This document shows positions 10,601 through 23,500 of a stretch of DNA of 64,000 nt, piece after piece. The notes under the pieces are model-generated. The model saw only the letters and a list, made by a program, of their open reading frames with translations, had not been told where the DNA came from and did no database searches. Made by a program: the position numbers and the translations under genes. This DNA is from Blepharisma stoltei (lineage: Eukaryota > Ciliophora > Heterotrichea > Heterotrichida > Blepharismidae), in NCBI GenBank assembly GCA_914767885.1, contig CAJZBQ010000033.1:744001-808000 (forward strand). The letters are read 5' to 3'. The first letter of the stretch is position 1, and each line of letters opens with the position of its first letter.

Positions 10601-13600
10601 AATATAATTAGCTTAATTTAAATTAAAATAAGCCATAATTATTTATCAAAACATTAAAAATAATTTGCTTATTTTCAGAGGCTGACTAAAATTATAATTT
10701 ATATTTCTTCTCACTTAATAAGGATAGTAAGTATGGCCCTTTCTGCAATAAAAAAAACGACACAATTAAAGCTGAAAGCACAACTTGAACGGTCCCAAAA
10801 ATAATCATCAAGCTCTTCGTATCAACATAATTTAGTCCACCTTCAGTGTTATACGCGTCATAATAAAACAGTGAGTATCTCCAAAGTCTTTCTTTATCCT
10901 CATCCAAATTATTATCTTGCTCATATACGAAATCCGAATAAGAGCTGATAATAAAAAAGTTCAAGACAAGTGTAATCATAAACGACAATTCACGATAAAG
11001 ATACACATTTGATACAAATAAAGCTGTGAATTTGTTTCTGTTGTATAGTTTTTGGAGAAAATGCTCATGCTGAAGCTGCTCAATGGTTCTATCAGACTGG
11101 TTGGTCAGATAGGTCAGCTTTGTTTGTGTAGAAGTTCGGTCGGCGTCTGCACTAAACTCTTCTTTTAGCTCATTTGTGTAGCCAAGCGCTATTGGAGGCT
11201 TTGTGAAGTAGTACTTGATGATTTCTTCGTTGAAAACTATCTCAATGTGGGTAGTATTCCCATCAAAGAACTTATAAGCTGCTTCTAATACTTCTGCAGA
11301 GTCTTCTTCAGCCTGTTTTCCTCCTTCATTGTCTACTATTTTGGCGAGCTTTGTAACAGTTTCAAGCGAATTTTTGACAAAAGCCATGCCGAACCTTCCT
11401 AAGCCTCCTAGAAGCTTGCCACCGAAAATCATATTCAGTTCAGGGAGCTCTTCAGCAGGAGGAAGTCCACCTTCTTCCATTTCTTCATTGGTTTCGTCAG
11501 AGTCGCGGAACATTTTCATGAGCTGGTATATCATCATACCAACTTCAATGACCAAGGTATAGTATTTCGGATCTTGATCTTGTTTTCTGACGCCAAAGCT
11601 CTCATATTCTTCATTCTCCGCTGTATGGTTAAATATATCATAGTCATAATGATCAATTCCATATAGCTCCACATAATTTTTAAAAATGCTAATAAGGTTT
11701 TCTTTAAGCAATTCTGTATGGAATGCTCTGATCAGCCTAGAAATGACATAATTATCATTTCTTGCTTCAAGAAGCGCTAAAATGGTGATCATGCATTTAT
11801 ATTTCAGATGAGAAATCATTCATCCTTTTAAACACTCCACTTGGTTAGTTACAAACTTATCATAAATCTTTTCGTTTTTAAGCGCTTCATAGACCTCAAT
11901 ACCATCTTTATATTCATCAATTGCAAGGAGATTTGAAGCGATTTCTACAAACTGTCCATCAATGATATACTCCTGGTTATTCTTGCATGGCCCCTGTATA
12001 AATTCTGTGAGAGTGTCAAAGCACTGAGAAATCTCCAAGAAATAATTGATGTGCATTTTTTTCATCAAGCTTTCTAATAGAAATGTGACGTCATTAATCA
12101 TATCATAGCTATTCATAGAATGAGTCTGAAAACGAAGGTAAACTTGAAGCTTGCTATTGTGGTTTTCACAAAACAGCTGCAGAAGTCTCAATATTAGCTT
12201 AATAATATCGCGGTCTTCTTTATATACTGCTTTTTTAGAAGCAAGAGGAGGAGGCCCATTCGTGATAGTCTCGATTCTGTCAATAAGTTCTGTATGCATC
12301 CTTTTGAAAAGGTTCTCAGAAGTGGGGTTGTTGGCAAAGAACTTATAGATTTCGGCTTGCACTATTCGGTTGCCTCCATCTAAAAGCTGAGTTAAGAAAT
12401 GGATAAGAGTTACAAACATAGGCTTTTCTGTGTTTAAGTCACAGAGAAGAGTCAGGCAAACATTTGTGGCACCGAACGAGTTGAATTTGTTCTGCATTTC
12501 TTCTTTAGTGATCTCTAGGCCAACTGAGTTCTCGCTTTCTTCCGTCTCTGATTCTTCAATAAAAGACCCAAGCAGCTCTATTGATTCTATCAAGATCCCT
12601 ACTGGGACTCTCTGATTGCGGCTTCCACTTATAAAATTGATAATTTCTTTAGAAATTTGAGTAAATGCTAGATTAGGGTGAAAATTATTGATATAATAAA
12701 TTGCCAGCCTTAGCGCTTTCTTTTCGTCAGCCAAGATTTTCTTTATGTTTTCACTATACAGGACATTTTCGATAAAGTTTTTTCATCCCTCTTCTGCTTC
12801 ATTTATCCATTCTTTATCATCAAATAAAGAATTCCCTGAGTCTATAAGAGCTTCTCTAGCAACTTCTCTGCTTTCACCAATTGCATCATTTATCTCACAG
12901 CTAAAGCTGCTACAAAACTCATGGATTTGGTCTATCATCGGCTGCTTTACAAACCTAGAGTCGAATTTTGATATATTTTTAGCAAGAGACTTGGCGAATT
13001 GGTGAAGTGAAGAGCTGCTTTCTTGCTCAGCGAATGGGATTTCTGGCCTGAAAAAGGTTATGGAATAATGAAAAAGAACTTTTAAGAATGTAGCCAAAAA
13101 GTTTGTATGGTCTTCATCAACTACAGCTATGATTTCTAAGACTTCTGCTTGTCTTGTTATATATAAATGAAAACTTTCAGAGCTTTTTATTTCATCATTA
13201 AACTCTTCAGATTCAATATAAATGTGATAGAAAAATTCTAATGCTGGCAATTTCATAGGAACTGACGAGTTCTTGCCGTCTTCTAACTGTAATAAAATAT
13301 CCAAAATATTGAACAAAGGGAGGTTTTTATGAAATTTAGCTTCTTTTATACACCAATTCAGCCATTTCAGATTTTTTGGGTTATTGTATACAAATTTTAT
13401 CAAGATATTATGGCAAATTGTGAACAAATTATGAATTTTTCTGAAGCATTCTGAGTCTTTATTTTTATCCTGATTTAATAAAAGCACATACATTCCATCT
13501 TTCAGAAAATGCAGCAATAGCTCATGGATTTTCAAATAGAAAAATATAGTTTGACGAGACTTAGAAACTTTTTCACATCTTCCTGGGGTAACTGTATTTC

Positions 13601-16600
13601 CTTGAATTGATGTTTCTTCAAAGAGAATATAATCAATATTTTGCAAAAGTTCATTTACGTTTTCAAAGCTGCTTACTGCTTTTGCTTTGTCAAGACTATC
13701 ATCTTTTCAGTAAGTGAGCCAAACTTCGTTTTGGTCTGCATATTGTTTAAGCCAAGCCATACTTTTTTTAAGGTATTTATATATTAATGCTTCTTGCAAG
13801 TTACAAACTACATGAAGTTTCTTAAGGGCGTGGAGCATGTCTGTTCGTTGCCGAAAGCACCTCATAATGAGGGCTAAAATATTTTGCTTTAGCTTATAAT
13901 TTTTGCTTTCGACAAACACATTTAGTAGCTTTGGAAGTATTGGCTCAGATGACATACAGTTAAGATTGAGTATGACTGGAGCGCACCAAGTTTTAAAATT
14001 GCTTTGTTGGAATTCATTGGTTGCTTTATGGCTGACGTGAGAAATCTTCATTATTGGTGGGAATAAAATGGAGAGGTCTTCATAGATCCAGTCTTTTGAG
14101 TAAGTTAAATGGTTGAATCAGCCTAGGACGTTGTTTATCAAAAACTCCATTTGGATGTCTAACTCCCTACTTTAATTAATTTATAAAACACGAACTATAT
14201 CAATTCAAAGTACTAGATTTGTTAAATAGTAGCTATTTGCACTATTTCATTTAAAATCAAGCAAGTTATCAGTAATGTTTTAATTTTAACTGCTTTAAAT
14301 TTGGTATTAATGATATTTACATAGAAAATATTAATTTTGCATATATGGAGTAAATATAGATTGAGTATTTTGCAGATCCTGACCTTGATTTTGTCTTCAG
14401 GAGTTTTCTTAACGTGGTCTTGGAAAGAGCTCGATTTAAGTATGGAGATAAAATTCTTTAAGTTAACTGCACATCGTGTTACAGGCTCAGAGAGTTCAGC
14501 TGGATCGTTTAGCAACTCTTCGAGGTAATTCTTTTTGTCTTTATCCTTTTCATCTTCTCTATCTTCGCTTCTTCTTGATGACTTTCTTCTTTTAAGACTT
14601 CCTCTTTTCTTGATAGAAGATCTCCTTCGCTCAGCTGTAAAAAACAATAAGTGGGATATCGATCTTAAGAGCCTTACTATATCCATATTTTCACTAGAAA
14701 ACCCAATGCTTAACGGGTTTACAATTGTGAACTGCTTATCAAAATTTGTGCAGCAAGTGCCATAAAGGTTGAATTTAATAAGTTTTTCTGAAACCCTAAG
14801 CATCTCATCGACAAAAATATCATATTGGACTCCATTACGCTGAGTAGAAAAGAACTCAAGAATATTATAGAGCATAGTTTGTATCAAAGAGTTTTCATCA
14901 GTAAACTTCCTCACATCAGCTTCTTCAAGGTCTCCTATATCAATCGAAGCTCTTTCAATATTAGTTTTCGCTGTTTCAAGCTCATCTCTTAAATTAATCA
15001 TAGTATTTTCAAGCAGTCTTACCTCAACAAATGACTGCTCTGTTTCACTGCTTCATTTTTGGCTGACTGACTTTTTCCCAGCCATGCTTTCTCCCATCCT
15101 TATAATTTTTACAAACTCTGGCTTTTTTATCTCCATCCTAGGGATATACATAAAATGGCGGACGGCGACCGACCCACCCTCTCAGTGGTGGTTACCCATA
15201 TATATCCGGGCATGGTTTTTGGAGCCGGGAGTTGGCCCAACAATGTTTTGGACCTCGAGGCGAGAGTCTAAGCACGGAGACCGCTGTTTCTGTGACAAAA
15301 CCCATGGGCAGTTACTCGCGACTTCTTTTTGCCAGCAGCGCTCAGCCCAATGAGTGCCCGAAATGAGGCAGGGCGACTTATCTGCATAAGCTGCTTTTGT
15401 GGCTTGCCCCGAATGGCGAAAGCTGTTGAGTTCTTTCTCGGGATGACCGGAAAAGAGGGGAAGACAAGGTAGACAACAAAACGGGAGTCTCTCCAGTTAA
15501 AAGGTGCCCTCCAATGGGTAGATCTGGCGGACGACGCGGCAGTGTTGCGTAAACTTAGGCGACGATCCAAGTTGGAAATGGAGGCGGTCAGCAAAGACGG
15601 TATGACACGTCCCTTGACCTTTACCTCTACCGAGAAACCGGGGGTTTCGGCCCGGGCTAGGTGAACGCTCTGCCACCATACGGGAAACCGTAGAATGCTT
15701 CCTCGGACGAAGTGGGACTTTAAATACCCAGCGTAATCTTAATCTTATCTCCATCCTAGGAAATACATCAATATGCATTGAAAACATTAGCTTAGAGGCT
15801 GCAGCTCGTAGTGCCCTTGGTAAGCTTAGGGTCTTAGTCTTAGTCTTAGTTAAATTTATAAAGTAGCTCCCGGCCAGGACCGAAGGTCCTTTTCTTCCGC
15901 CTTTTGGACGCCTTGCTTACTTTCCTTGTACTGCTCCCAGTGTGCACCTAAGTGTCACAGGCTACCACTCAGCTCCTTCCGGTCATGGGGCTTGGTCATG
16001 CTATCCCGAAAGTAGGCGGACTGGTTCACCGTGCTTCACGTCGCCAGAATAGGGTTAGAGCTAAGGATTAACTCCTTAACTCTTGTCGGCTCCTGCCATG
16101 CCCTCCAAATTGCACTAGCAGTCCCTAGAGGAAAAACCCTTTTTGCCCCGTGTCCTATCGGGACGACCCTAGGATCGTCGTTGCTGGACTGGGAGGGAAA
16201 CCTAGCCGGACACAAACTACCAGTACCCATTCCAGACCTTTCCCTGGGCGGATTGGCTTCAGGCTGCAGCAAGGTCCCCAATCTCGCCTCAGTTCCGGGA
16301 GAGGACGGGTCGGTGTCGTCGCCATTTTATTTGTGTTGGTAAGCTTAGGGTTCCACATAATATTTTGTAGGATATCCCCAGGAAAGTCTTCTTTCAGTGC
16401 ATCTATAAATAAAGTATTTCTTCCAAAGCATAATGCTCCGAACAGCTCAAGCAGCTTTATAAAGTAAACAATTAAAGCTGACTCTTTATTTATATGGCCA
16501 TCATCAAAATATGTATCTAAAGCGTTTAGCTCACTGCTTTGGTCAGATGAAATTCAAAATTGATTTTCTTTCATTTGGATCTGGATAAGGGTGCTGGCAT

Positions 16601-19479
16601 AGATTTCTTTGTCCATGAAGACCAGCTCGAAAATTTTCTTTTGGTTGACTTTAATTCGATGGTCTTTATATGAGCATATTGTTTTCAAGAACTCCAAGAT
16701 CTGAGGCCTTCTTTTTTCATGCTGAGAACACAATAAAGAGCTATAGTAACTTATTAGGCTGCTGTCTACCATTTGACGAGGAAACAGCTGCTGAGGTAAC
16801 GAAACCTTATGGACTGCAAACAGCAGCTCATTATTACTCTTCAAAATTGACAGTAAAAACTTCGTTGCGCCTAAGTTATACTCAATGTGCTTCACAAAAA
16901 TATTTAAATAGTTGAAAGCGTACATTTGATTGGTAAGATTTTTATAGCAGAGAGTTACCAATAAATCATAAATTCGTTCCACAATATTGATTACATATCT
17001 TGTTTTCGTTACGTTTACACTGTCTTCTGCATTTAGAACGCCAATTTTTGAATTTTCAGCTGTGATATCTAGTTCAGCTTTTCAGGTATCAGTGGTGAGT
17101 TTCTTAACTATACTTGTCTCAAACTCCGTCCTGAATGTTGCATCTAATATCTCTATCACAACATCAAATATCCGTTGCTCTTTTATCATTCTCTGCCTTG
17201 CATGCTGCACTTCTCCATATTTCTTATCAGTTCCAACCATACTTCTAACTCCCCCTTTAAATTGGAACAAATATAGGTAAAAATTTCCAATTTTTTGGTA
17301 AATTAATCCCCCCTTAAATTGGAACAAAATTTAATTTTATAATAAAAAATTATATATAATTTTTATCTAAAAAGTTTTGATATAAGCTAAATGTTTCTTC
17401 TTAAATAAAATTAAAAATTTAGTTATATCATGCTCTTGTTTAAAGAAGAAAGTACAAAGAGCATCTTATTTAAATAAATTTATTATCCTTAATTGCTAAA
17501 TTTTTCAAAAAAAATAATTTTTTTTTTTAAAATTTTTCAAAAAAAATTAATTTTTTTTTTAAAATTTTCAAAAAAAAATTAATTTTTTTTTTAAAATTTT
17601 TCAAAAAATTTTTTTATTTTTTTTAATAAAAATGATATTTTTTATTTAAATAGTTTTGATATAAAATTCAATAGGAATTCTTTATAAAATTTCAAAATTT
17701 AGTTATTTCTTGCTTTATTTTAAAGAATAGAGTATAAATAACATCTTATTTAAACAAAATTAGTACTTTGATGATAAATTTTCTAAATTTTTTTTTTTGT
17801 TAATTTTTTTTTATCAATAAAAATAATAATTTTTGTGCAAATAATTTTGATGCCAATTAATAGTGGCGTATTAACTAATAATAAAAATTTTAGTTATATC
17901 TTACTTTTTTTCAAAGGATAAAGAGTAAATAGCCTTTTATTAAACAAATTTATTAATCTAACTCGATAAGTTTTTGAATTTTTTTTTTAAAAAAAAAATT
18001 AACCCTCCTTTAAATTGGAACAAAAATTTTCAGTTCCAATTTAAAGGGGGGGGGAGTAAGCTTATTTTTGCAAAAAAGATCAACGTCTGCTATACATTTT
18101 GCGACCAAAATTGCACAGTTTTCGAAATTTTTTACTTCGTCTGGGTTTTCAGTCTCATTCAGCTGAATGCCATTTTTCAAATAGTTTGGAAAGTTCTTGA
18201 GAATAGGATAGCAGTTAAGCAGGAAAAGAGTTTCCCAAATGACTTCTTGGTTAGCTTTTTTTATTTTAAAATAGCTCATCTCATCATGTACAAAATCAGC
18301 TGCTGGCTTTATTCAGCCTCCTTTGACTTGCTTTATTGCAATTGACGATTCGTTATCACAATTAACAATTTTGCAAAACTGGCCGTTTATTAAATCAGAT
18401 TTCACCCCTTCGTCAATGTGCTCGAAGGTTCAAAGATTATTGCCCTTTGTAATGTCTGCTAGTGACAAGTTATGATGGCCAGTCAGTACATTTGTGGGAG
18501 AATTTATGCCATGGTTATTTTGTATCGTCAAATATTTTTTGGTTGATATATGCTTGAGACGATATTTTGTCCCAATTTTCACTTTTCCACCAATTTGTGA
18601 ATTTTCTCCTTCTATCATCCAAAGGCAGTTTGTATCATTAAGGTTTTTATTATAAAGCACTTCTAAATGATTTTTGTGGAGGATCCCTCCTAGGCCAGCA
18701 TATTCTTCTGCGTGGCTGAGCCAAATTATGTCTCCACACATAAGCGATTCTGAGACTTCATTAACAAAAGGAGAGTTTAGTTCAATTATTCAAGCTGTCA
18801 TTTGGTCCAAAGAGCCATCCATTTCTTGAGAAAGAGAAGAAGGGTCGAATTCGTCCCCAGCCAAAAGCTTTATTAAATTTGAAGGGTTGATCCCCTTGAT
18901 GCTTGAATGCAGACAAGCATTCCTACCTAGGTCCAAAATAGTGAATTCGAGCGCTACTTTATCCCCAGACCTGACGATTCCTTTTCCTTCCTTTTGGCAT
19001 TTAAAGCATGCCTCTACCCTAAAGTGGGAAAACTCGCTTGGGTAGTCCTCAAGCGATATTTTAATATTTTGCCGTTCTATATTTGAACTTTGTCTGTTAT
19101 GAACAGTAACAAACCTATGGCTCTGCACATGCTCCAGCTGGATTAAAGATCCATACTTAACTGGGACTCCTTTAAAATTTGAATAAATGTGCACATTTGT
19201 CTTTAATTCGTCATCTAATGAATCATTCAGCAGATCTACCCTTTCAGCAACGCTTGGCCCAGTTCCTTCAGATATCAGCCTTAAAACTTCTTGCTGGGTC
19301 GTAAAAATGCTTTGTGGGCAGATCCTGAAAACGGCTTCTGAGAAAGATATATTAGATGCTTCCTGCAAATAAATAGTTGTATCAACGAAGCCTTGAGAAT
19401 ATGCATAACAGTTGTCAATCGTTTTTAGAGAAATCAAAGAGCCGTAAACAATGCTTTCTTTTAGTTGGGTTTCATCCAT
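7601..19479 (-). CDS. ITPR: Inositol 1,4,5-trisphosphate receptor calcium channel
   Basis: Ligand-gated Ca2+ release channel of about 2532 aa, close to the usual 2700. The N-terminus (19479-18060) holds the IP3-binding and MIR region. The middle carries RIH-type helical repeats; LPRALRAAASKLMFSMHID near 15800 matches the conserved LPxxLRAxxxRLMxHMHVD block. The C-terminus has membrane helices (about 10990-8780), the S4-S5 segment NVIKSVILPWKSL, a pore filter NGGIGG near 8145, the last helix ending GVIIDTF, and the CFICGL...H...EHN linker domain. Inserts: IESs at 17248, 14162, 10504, 9393 and 8818, and SINE-like elements at 15833, 15143 and 8234. With these removed the length is 7600 nt, one base too many. 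The extra base falls at the 15833 insert (see findings). UGA-Trp codons occur throughout. It starts 18 bp downstream of the 3' end of the upstream gene. Confidence 0.93.
8234..8765 (-). mobile_element. SINE-like element in IP3R pore region
   Basis: Flanked by a duplicated TATATATNNCCAGACCCC (8216-8233 and about 8766-8782, two mismatches). Removing 549 bp joins ..FGVW to (A)YIGF.. in frame. The plus-strand left end is an AT-rich TTAATATTATTAAA tail. The diverged duplication suggests an older insertion. Confidence 0.75.
8818..9318 (-). other. IES, 501 bp, with a nested C-type fragment
   Basis: TAs lie inside matching GAATAAA pointers (8814-8820 and 9315-9321). Removal joins SLVVLF to IFLIVLIYLF, giving one intact channel helix that aligns without gaps to animal IP3 receptors. 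Ends share inverted TGCAT....TTTGATC. Inside, 8931-9221 carries decayed C-family terminal repeats (CTCCTCCCTTTTTAAATT and CCAATTTAAAG), so one element seems to sit inside another. Confidence 0.75.
9393..10289 (-). mobile_element. IES, 897 bp, G/C-rich iterated ends
   Basis: TATCTG pointers lie at 9391 and 10288. Inverted ends read TCAAGCAYAGGT.GCAACC then ACACCCCCACCCC. The right end repeats a GGGGGTGGGGGTGCCAT-like unit about four times at roughly 37-bp spacing; the left end has about two copies. Removal joins FLLSDI to LYKYPSL in frame. A minus ORF of 83 codons (9611-9862), rich in hydrophobic residues, lies inside; whether it is meaningful is unknown. Confidence 0.85.
10504..10696 (-). other. 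IES, 193 bp, TA-bounded
   Basis: TAs are at 10502-10503 and 10695-10696. Both ends carry GCCTCTG(t)GAAAAT in inverted orientation. Removal joins ..KKYKL to AKTAW.. in frame; without it the IP3R frame hits TAA at 10692. Confidence 0.7.
14162..14352 (-). mobile_element. IES, 191 bp, TAA-flanked with CTCC ends
   Basis: TAA|CTCCCTA on the left and ATGGAG|TAA on the right. Removal joins ..KILNLYL to DIQMEF.. in frame in the RIH region of the IP3 receptor. Confidence 0.8.
15143..15744 (+). mobile_element. SINE-like element E in IP3R exon
   Basis: Flanked by 16-bp repeats TTATCTCCATCCTAGG (15127-15142 and 15745-15760). Starts with ACATAAAATGGCGG on the plus strand and ends TAATCTTAATC. Oriented opposite to the host gene. 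Excision of 618 bp restores ..PRMEIKKPEF... Confidence 0.87.
15833..16335 (-). mobile_element. SINE-like element D1 in IP3R exon
   Basis: Flanked by 16-bp repeats TTGGTAAGCTTAGGGT (15817-15832 and 16336-16351). The tail on the plus strand is CTTAGTCTTAGTCTTAGTT; the minus-strand 5' end is ACAAATAAAATGGCGACG. Clearly related to 56780-57278. Exact removal leaves the IP3R frame off by one base. Confidence 0.87.
17248..18058 (-). mobile_element. MITE-like IES C1 (811 bp)
   Basis: TAA-flanked CTCCCCCTTTAAATTGGAAC terminal repeats. The low-coordinate end has two tandem copies of the repeat about 60 bp apart (17249 and 17309). The other end has a repeat-loop-repeat hairpin (18003-18056). Long T and A runs fill the interior. 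Removal joins ..CKNKL to RSMVG.. in frame. Confidence 0.9.
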
Positions 19480-19497
19480 GATTATTAAGAAAAGAGA

Positions 19498-19983
19498 TTA
19501 TTTCATTATTCTGTCATAAGTGGTAACAGACAAGTAGTCTTTATGCGGACCTTTTACTGTGTAAGATATAGTAAGTTTATTTTCTGAATCATATGTAAAC
19601 TTTGCGTCGTATTGGTCAAGCTTGCATTGGTGGGTTGAAGATGAGCAGAATGGCCAATTAGGTTCGGAATTGCTGGAGGTAGATTGGGAATTGAAGGATA
19701 ATTGAATGAAAAGATTTCCCATAGTCATGTCAGGGTTACAGAAATAGACTTCAATGGCTTTTTTGGCTGAGTTCAAACAGTAGTAGTATTCTTTTTGTAC
19801 ATCTAGCTCTTGCTTCATTTTACTTGAGGCCAGTTTCCCAGTTTCATGGTATAGAAATCTTTCCATATCTTTATCTTTATTTACTTCACTTCATGTGCAT
19901 TGTCCATAAGCTGTTCATTGGTTTCCAATCACTCTATCTCATCTTCATTGCCCTTTTAAAAGCCTGAAGAGCTTATTTTCCAT
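19498..19983 (-). CDS. Small Trp-rich protein, function unknown
   Basis: A 161-aa protein starting MENKLFRLLKGQ. Four of its Trp codons near the N-terminus are UGA, so it is broken under the standard code. The N-terminal 45 residues have spaced aromatic residues (QWRWDRVIGNQW); the rest is mixed alpha/beta-like with several Cys (C-S-S-S-T-H-Q-C). I do not recognise a family; a WWE-like module is a weak possibility from the Trp spacing only. It ends 18 bp before the IP3 receptor start on the same strand. No inserts. Confidence 0.6.
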
Positions 19984-19989
19984 TTTGAA

Positions 19990-20435
19990 GATCTTTAAAG
20001 CTAAAATTTTTATACAGCTATAAGGAGAGCCCACATGCCGGATTATTTTGACTCCAGGAAAGGTGGCCTCAGCTTGTGCATATATACCTGAGTGCAAATG
20101 GTGTAAGGCCCAACCAAAATTCCACCCTCTTGAATTTTTCTGGCGAAATCTCCTAATATAAGGACCAACTCCCTCGGTTAGAGCCAACCTCTGCCGGGTG
20201 CCCGATAGTCCCTAGGGATGAAGACTATGTGAGATGTAAAATCTGTCTAGCCCCTTTGGTAAGAACAGGAAAATCTTAGAGGTTTAGCAAAACTTCCTTT
20301 CGGTAAAGCTTCCCCAAACCTGAATGCCTACGTCAAAAGAGACAGAGGCTCTGTGTTCAGCTCAATCAGGATAGGTCCGGCCTGCTTCATAGGATTGTAC
20401 TCAATTTCTGTCAACGCCACCATTTTATTTCTTCT
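19990..20435 (-). mobile_element. SINE-like element between genes (boundaries approximate)
   Basis: The right end carries the shared 5' signature (GCCACCATTTTATTTC on the plus strand) and the interior is GC-richer than its surroundings, as in the other copies. I could not find a clear tail or flanking repeat, so the left boundary is a guess. It lies upstream of the 161-aa gene. Confidence 0.5.
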
Positions 20436-20590
20436 CTAAGTTCTTTAGGAATTATTTATTTAACGAAAAAAATCCTGAAAATGGGCTATTGATCTTAAGT
20501 ATATAAGCATAAAGGCATTTCTTTATATTTATAGCCATAATGCAATTGATAAAGGTTTATTAAAAAATAGTTAATTAGAATTTCTTTAGT

Positions 20591-23500
20591 TTACATAGAA
20601 GGTGCTCTATCCTGCTTTATAATTAGTCTATTGTTTTCTATAGCAAGAAAAGAAGCAAGCTTATGAATCGTATTTAACATAGCATCATTTTCAGCAATTC
20701 CAAGTAATTCAGAAAGTTCGCTTAACCTTAGCATTTTTTCCATTTTTTGTTGCAATGTGAATGCTGAAATTGCATAACTTTTTGCAGAACCTTGATTCTC
20801 CTGTTTAAATTTAAGCAATTATCGGTAAAATTCCACTTTTGGGTACTTTAAATCCATTTAAATCGGAACAAATTTTGTTTATATGTAAAAATACTAATTT
20901 TTATAAATTTCTAAGACCTAAATTAATGTAAAAAGTGCAAGTAGAATTATTTTTTTAAAATTAGTAAGACCCTAAATTAATGGAAAAAAAATGCAAATAG
21001 AATATTATTTAAATAGCTTCTCGCTTAATCAATAATTTTTTGATTAAATTGTTCTAGCCTAAAATAAATTCAAAATCAAGAACATTTTTAATTTTTTAAA
21101 TTTATAAAAAAAAACATTTAAATTGGAACAAGATAATTTTGTTCCAATTTAAAGGGAGGAGTGAATAATCTCATAGATTCTTATATTATAATAGTTGCAT
21201 GTACCTAATTTACCCTTCCCGCGGTAAATAAGTCTTTTCATAGGATCACTTACTTTTTCATTGCCATAAAACTCAATATGGTCATTAACAATTTTTACGT
21301 TGTTCAATAATGCAGGCTGCAATGTGCTCCTTAAGTAATCAAAATCCCATATCCCTAGCAAATCCGTTATTTCTTTAGTGGAATAACAGCTGAAAGTTGG
21401 CTTTTTAGTTCCAGAAACCAATGGGTATGCATCCAAAATAATATTAAACTTATTTGTGTTGGCAGCAAGAGGACCATATATTTTACGCAAGTTTTGGTAG
21501 TCAATACCTTCATATTTAATTGTGACAAAATATAATTTTCCGTTCAAGTTCTTTCTCCCATACGCAATATAGCCATTGAAGCGGTTTTGTAATGATTTGA
21601 CATTTTTAAATTTTCTCCTCGTTAGAAATTTCCTTACAAATGACTGTATAATTGTTGATATTTTTGTTATTTTATAGAATCTATCTTCTTTTGCATTATC
21701 CTCTTTTGCATTTTGGCTTCCGAAAATGCTATTTTTCTGATTGATATTCTTTTCTTCATTAATTTTGTTTTCTTTATGATTAATTTTTTCTGTTTCATTT
21801 GGCAGCCTATTATCCTTATTGTCTGGCGGTGCTTGAATATTAAAGCAGTTTTCATCAGCTATATTTTTTGGACTTATTGGGGATTGCTGATCATAAGGAG
21901 TGTTTTCATTAGTTTTAGTTTCTTTATTTACAGCATTGCTTGAAGGCTTTTGATCATTTCCTTTTTCATCTTCTTTGGGCAAATTTGAAATTCTAGCCTT
22001 CTGAACTGGCTCATTTTTAAAGTCTGGTATTTTTGGTTTAAATGAAAAATGCCCTGGGGATAGAATTCTAGCAGATTGTGGAGTAAGTGATCCGATTTGG
22101 GCTAGACCTTTTGGAGATTGAATTTGCAGTGTTTTTCTTTGAAGACCTTTACCTACCTTCATTAAATCAATGAGAACTTCTGATTCACTTAAACACTGAA
22201 ATTTATCCCCAAGTAATTTTACAAGTCTTTGTATGTTTACATTTACCAGTTTACTTGCATAAGACAATAATTTTATAGCATTATCTTGATTATTTACACC
22301 AATTTCACTTTTTATGAGGATCTCCAGTGCCCTTTCTTGCAAGTCTCCAATAACACTATTTTCTTCTTTCAGCTTAGTTGCAGACTTAAGTACTTTTTTA
22401 GCTAATTTGCCTGATGTTTTTCGTTTCTTTGTGATATCACTGCAAAATCTGCTATAAAATAAATACACCTCCAATATTGTTTTATCTAATGGGAGGCCTT
22501 TTGACAATTTTATTGATTCTCGAAAAAGATTTTCAGCTTCAATAAAATTTTGGCCTTCAAAGTATAGCTTTGCTAAAGTCCGTTTTACGCTAAAGATTTC
22601 GCATGGAGTTAATGGCAAATGAGGCTCGATAAGTTTGTGGCAAGATAAAAGCACAGATATGGCAGTTTCATTTTCTTTTATATTATTTGCTATTTCTAAA
22701 CAGGATAATAAAACTGCTCGTAAATACTCAGAAATTGCGATTTTGTGCTCTGGAAAATCTTTCACAAAGCTTAAGTATTGCTTAAGCAAAAATTGGAAAG
22801 TAAATATTAATTCAATTTGCAAAATTTATGTTTTAAAAAATAATTTGTTTAAAATTAAACAGAATTAGCTCTATATTTCATTATAGTAATTATCATTTAT
22901 ATGTCAAAATTTTTTTTCCATAAAAATTTTTCTATTAAAAAAATTTTTGTTCACTCACGGAGGGTGGGTTTTTAGGCAAAAAATAGGGATTTTTCTTACT
23001 CCCCCACCCATCCTTGATCGAACGATTGACTGTAAAAATTTCCTAAAAATTGGGGAAATTAACCACCATCCTTGATCGAACGATTTTCATATCATGCAAA
23101 TTTTTTATATATATAAAAATATAATAGTTATCAAAAGCTTGGGGAGATGTACCTAATGAAGTTGTTTTCAGAGACTTTGAGACGACAGAAAGCTTCGGAA
23201 TCAACCATTCGAAGTGATTTAGTCATCAACCTAGGCTTAAAAACTCTCAATAATCTAATAAAATAGAGATTCTTTAAAATTTAAAAACAAAAATTTTAAT
23301 TTAATAAGTAACAAATTAAAATTTATACAGTTTAAGGGGTAACTAATAAATTAAAGTATAAAAAATTGGTATTTTTATGAAATTAATTCAAATTTTTTGC
23401 TGTAAAAATAATTATTAAATACTCTTTAACCCTCTTATTTAAAAGTAAATAAAAAAATAATATATATAGATATTTTATTTATATATAAAAATTTTTTTCC

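Noticed and set aside
20814-21167. An apparent natural 3' end of the TPR/IQ gene at 21149 (..IIHSSL stop)
   Set aside because: Those residues are encoded by the MITE terminal repeat; TA-to-TA removal extends the gene by about 75 codons in frame.
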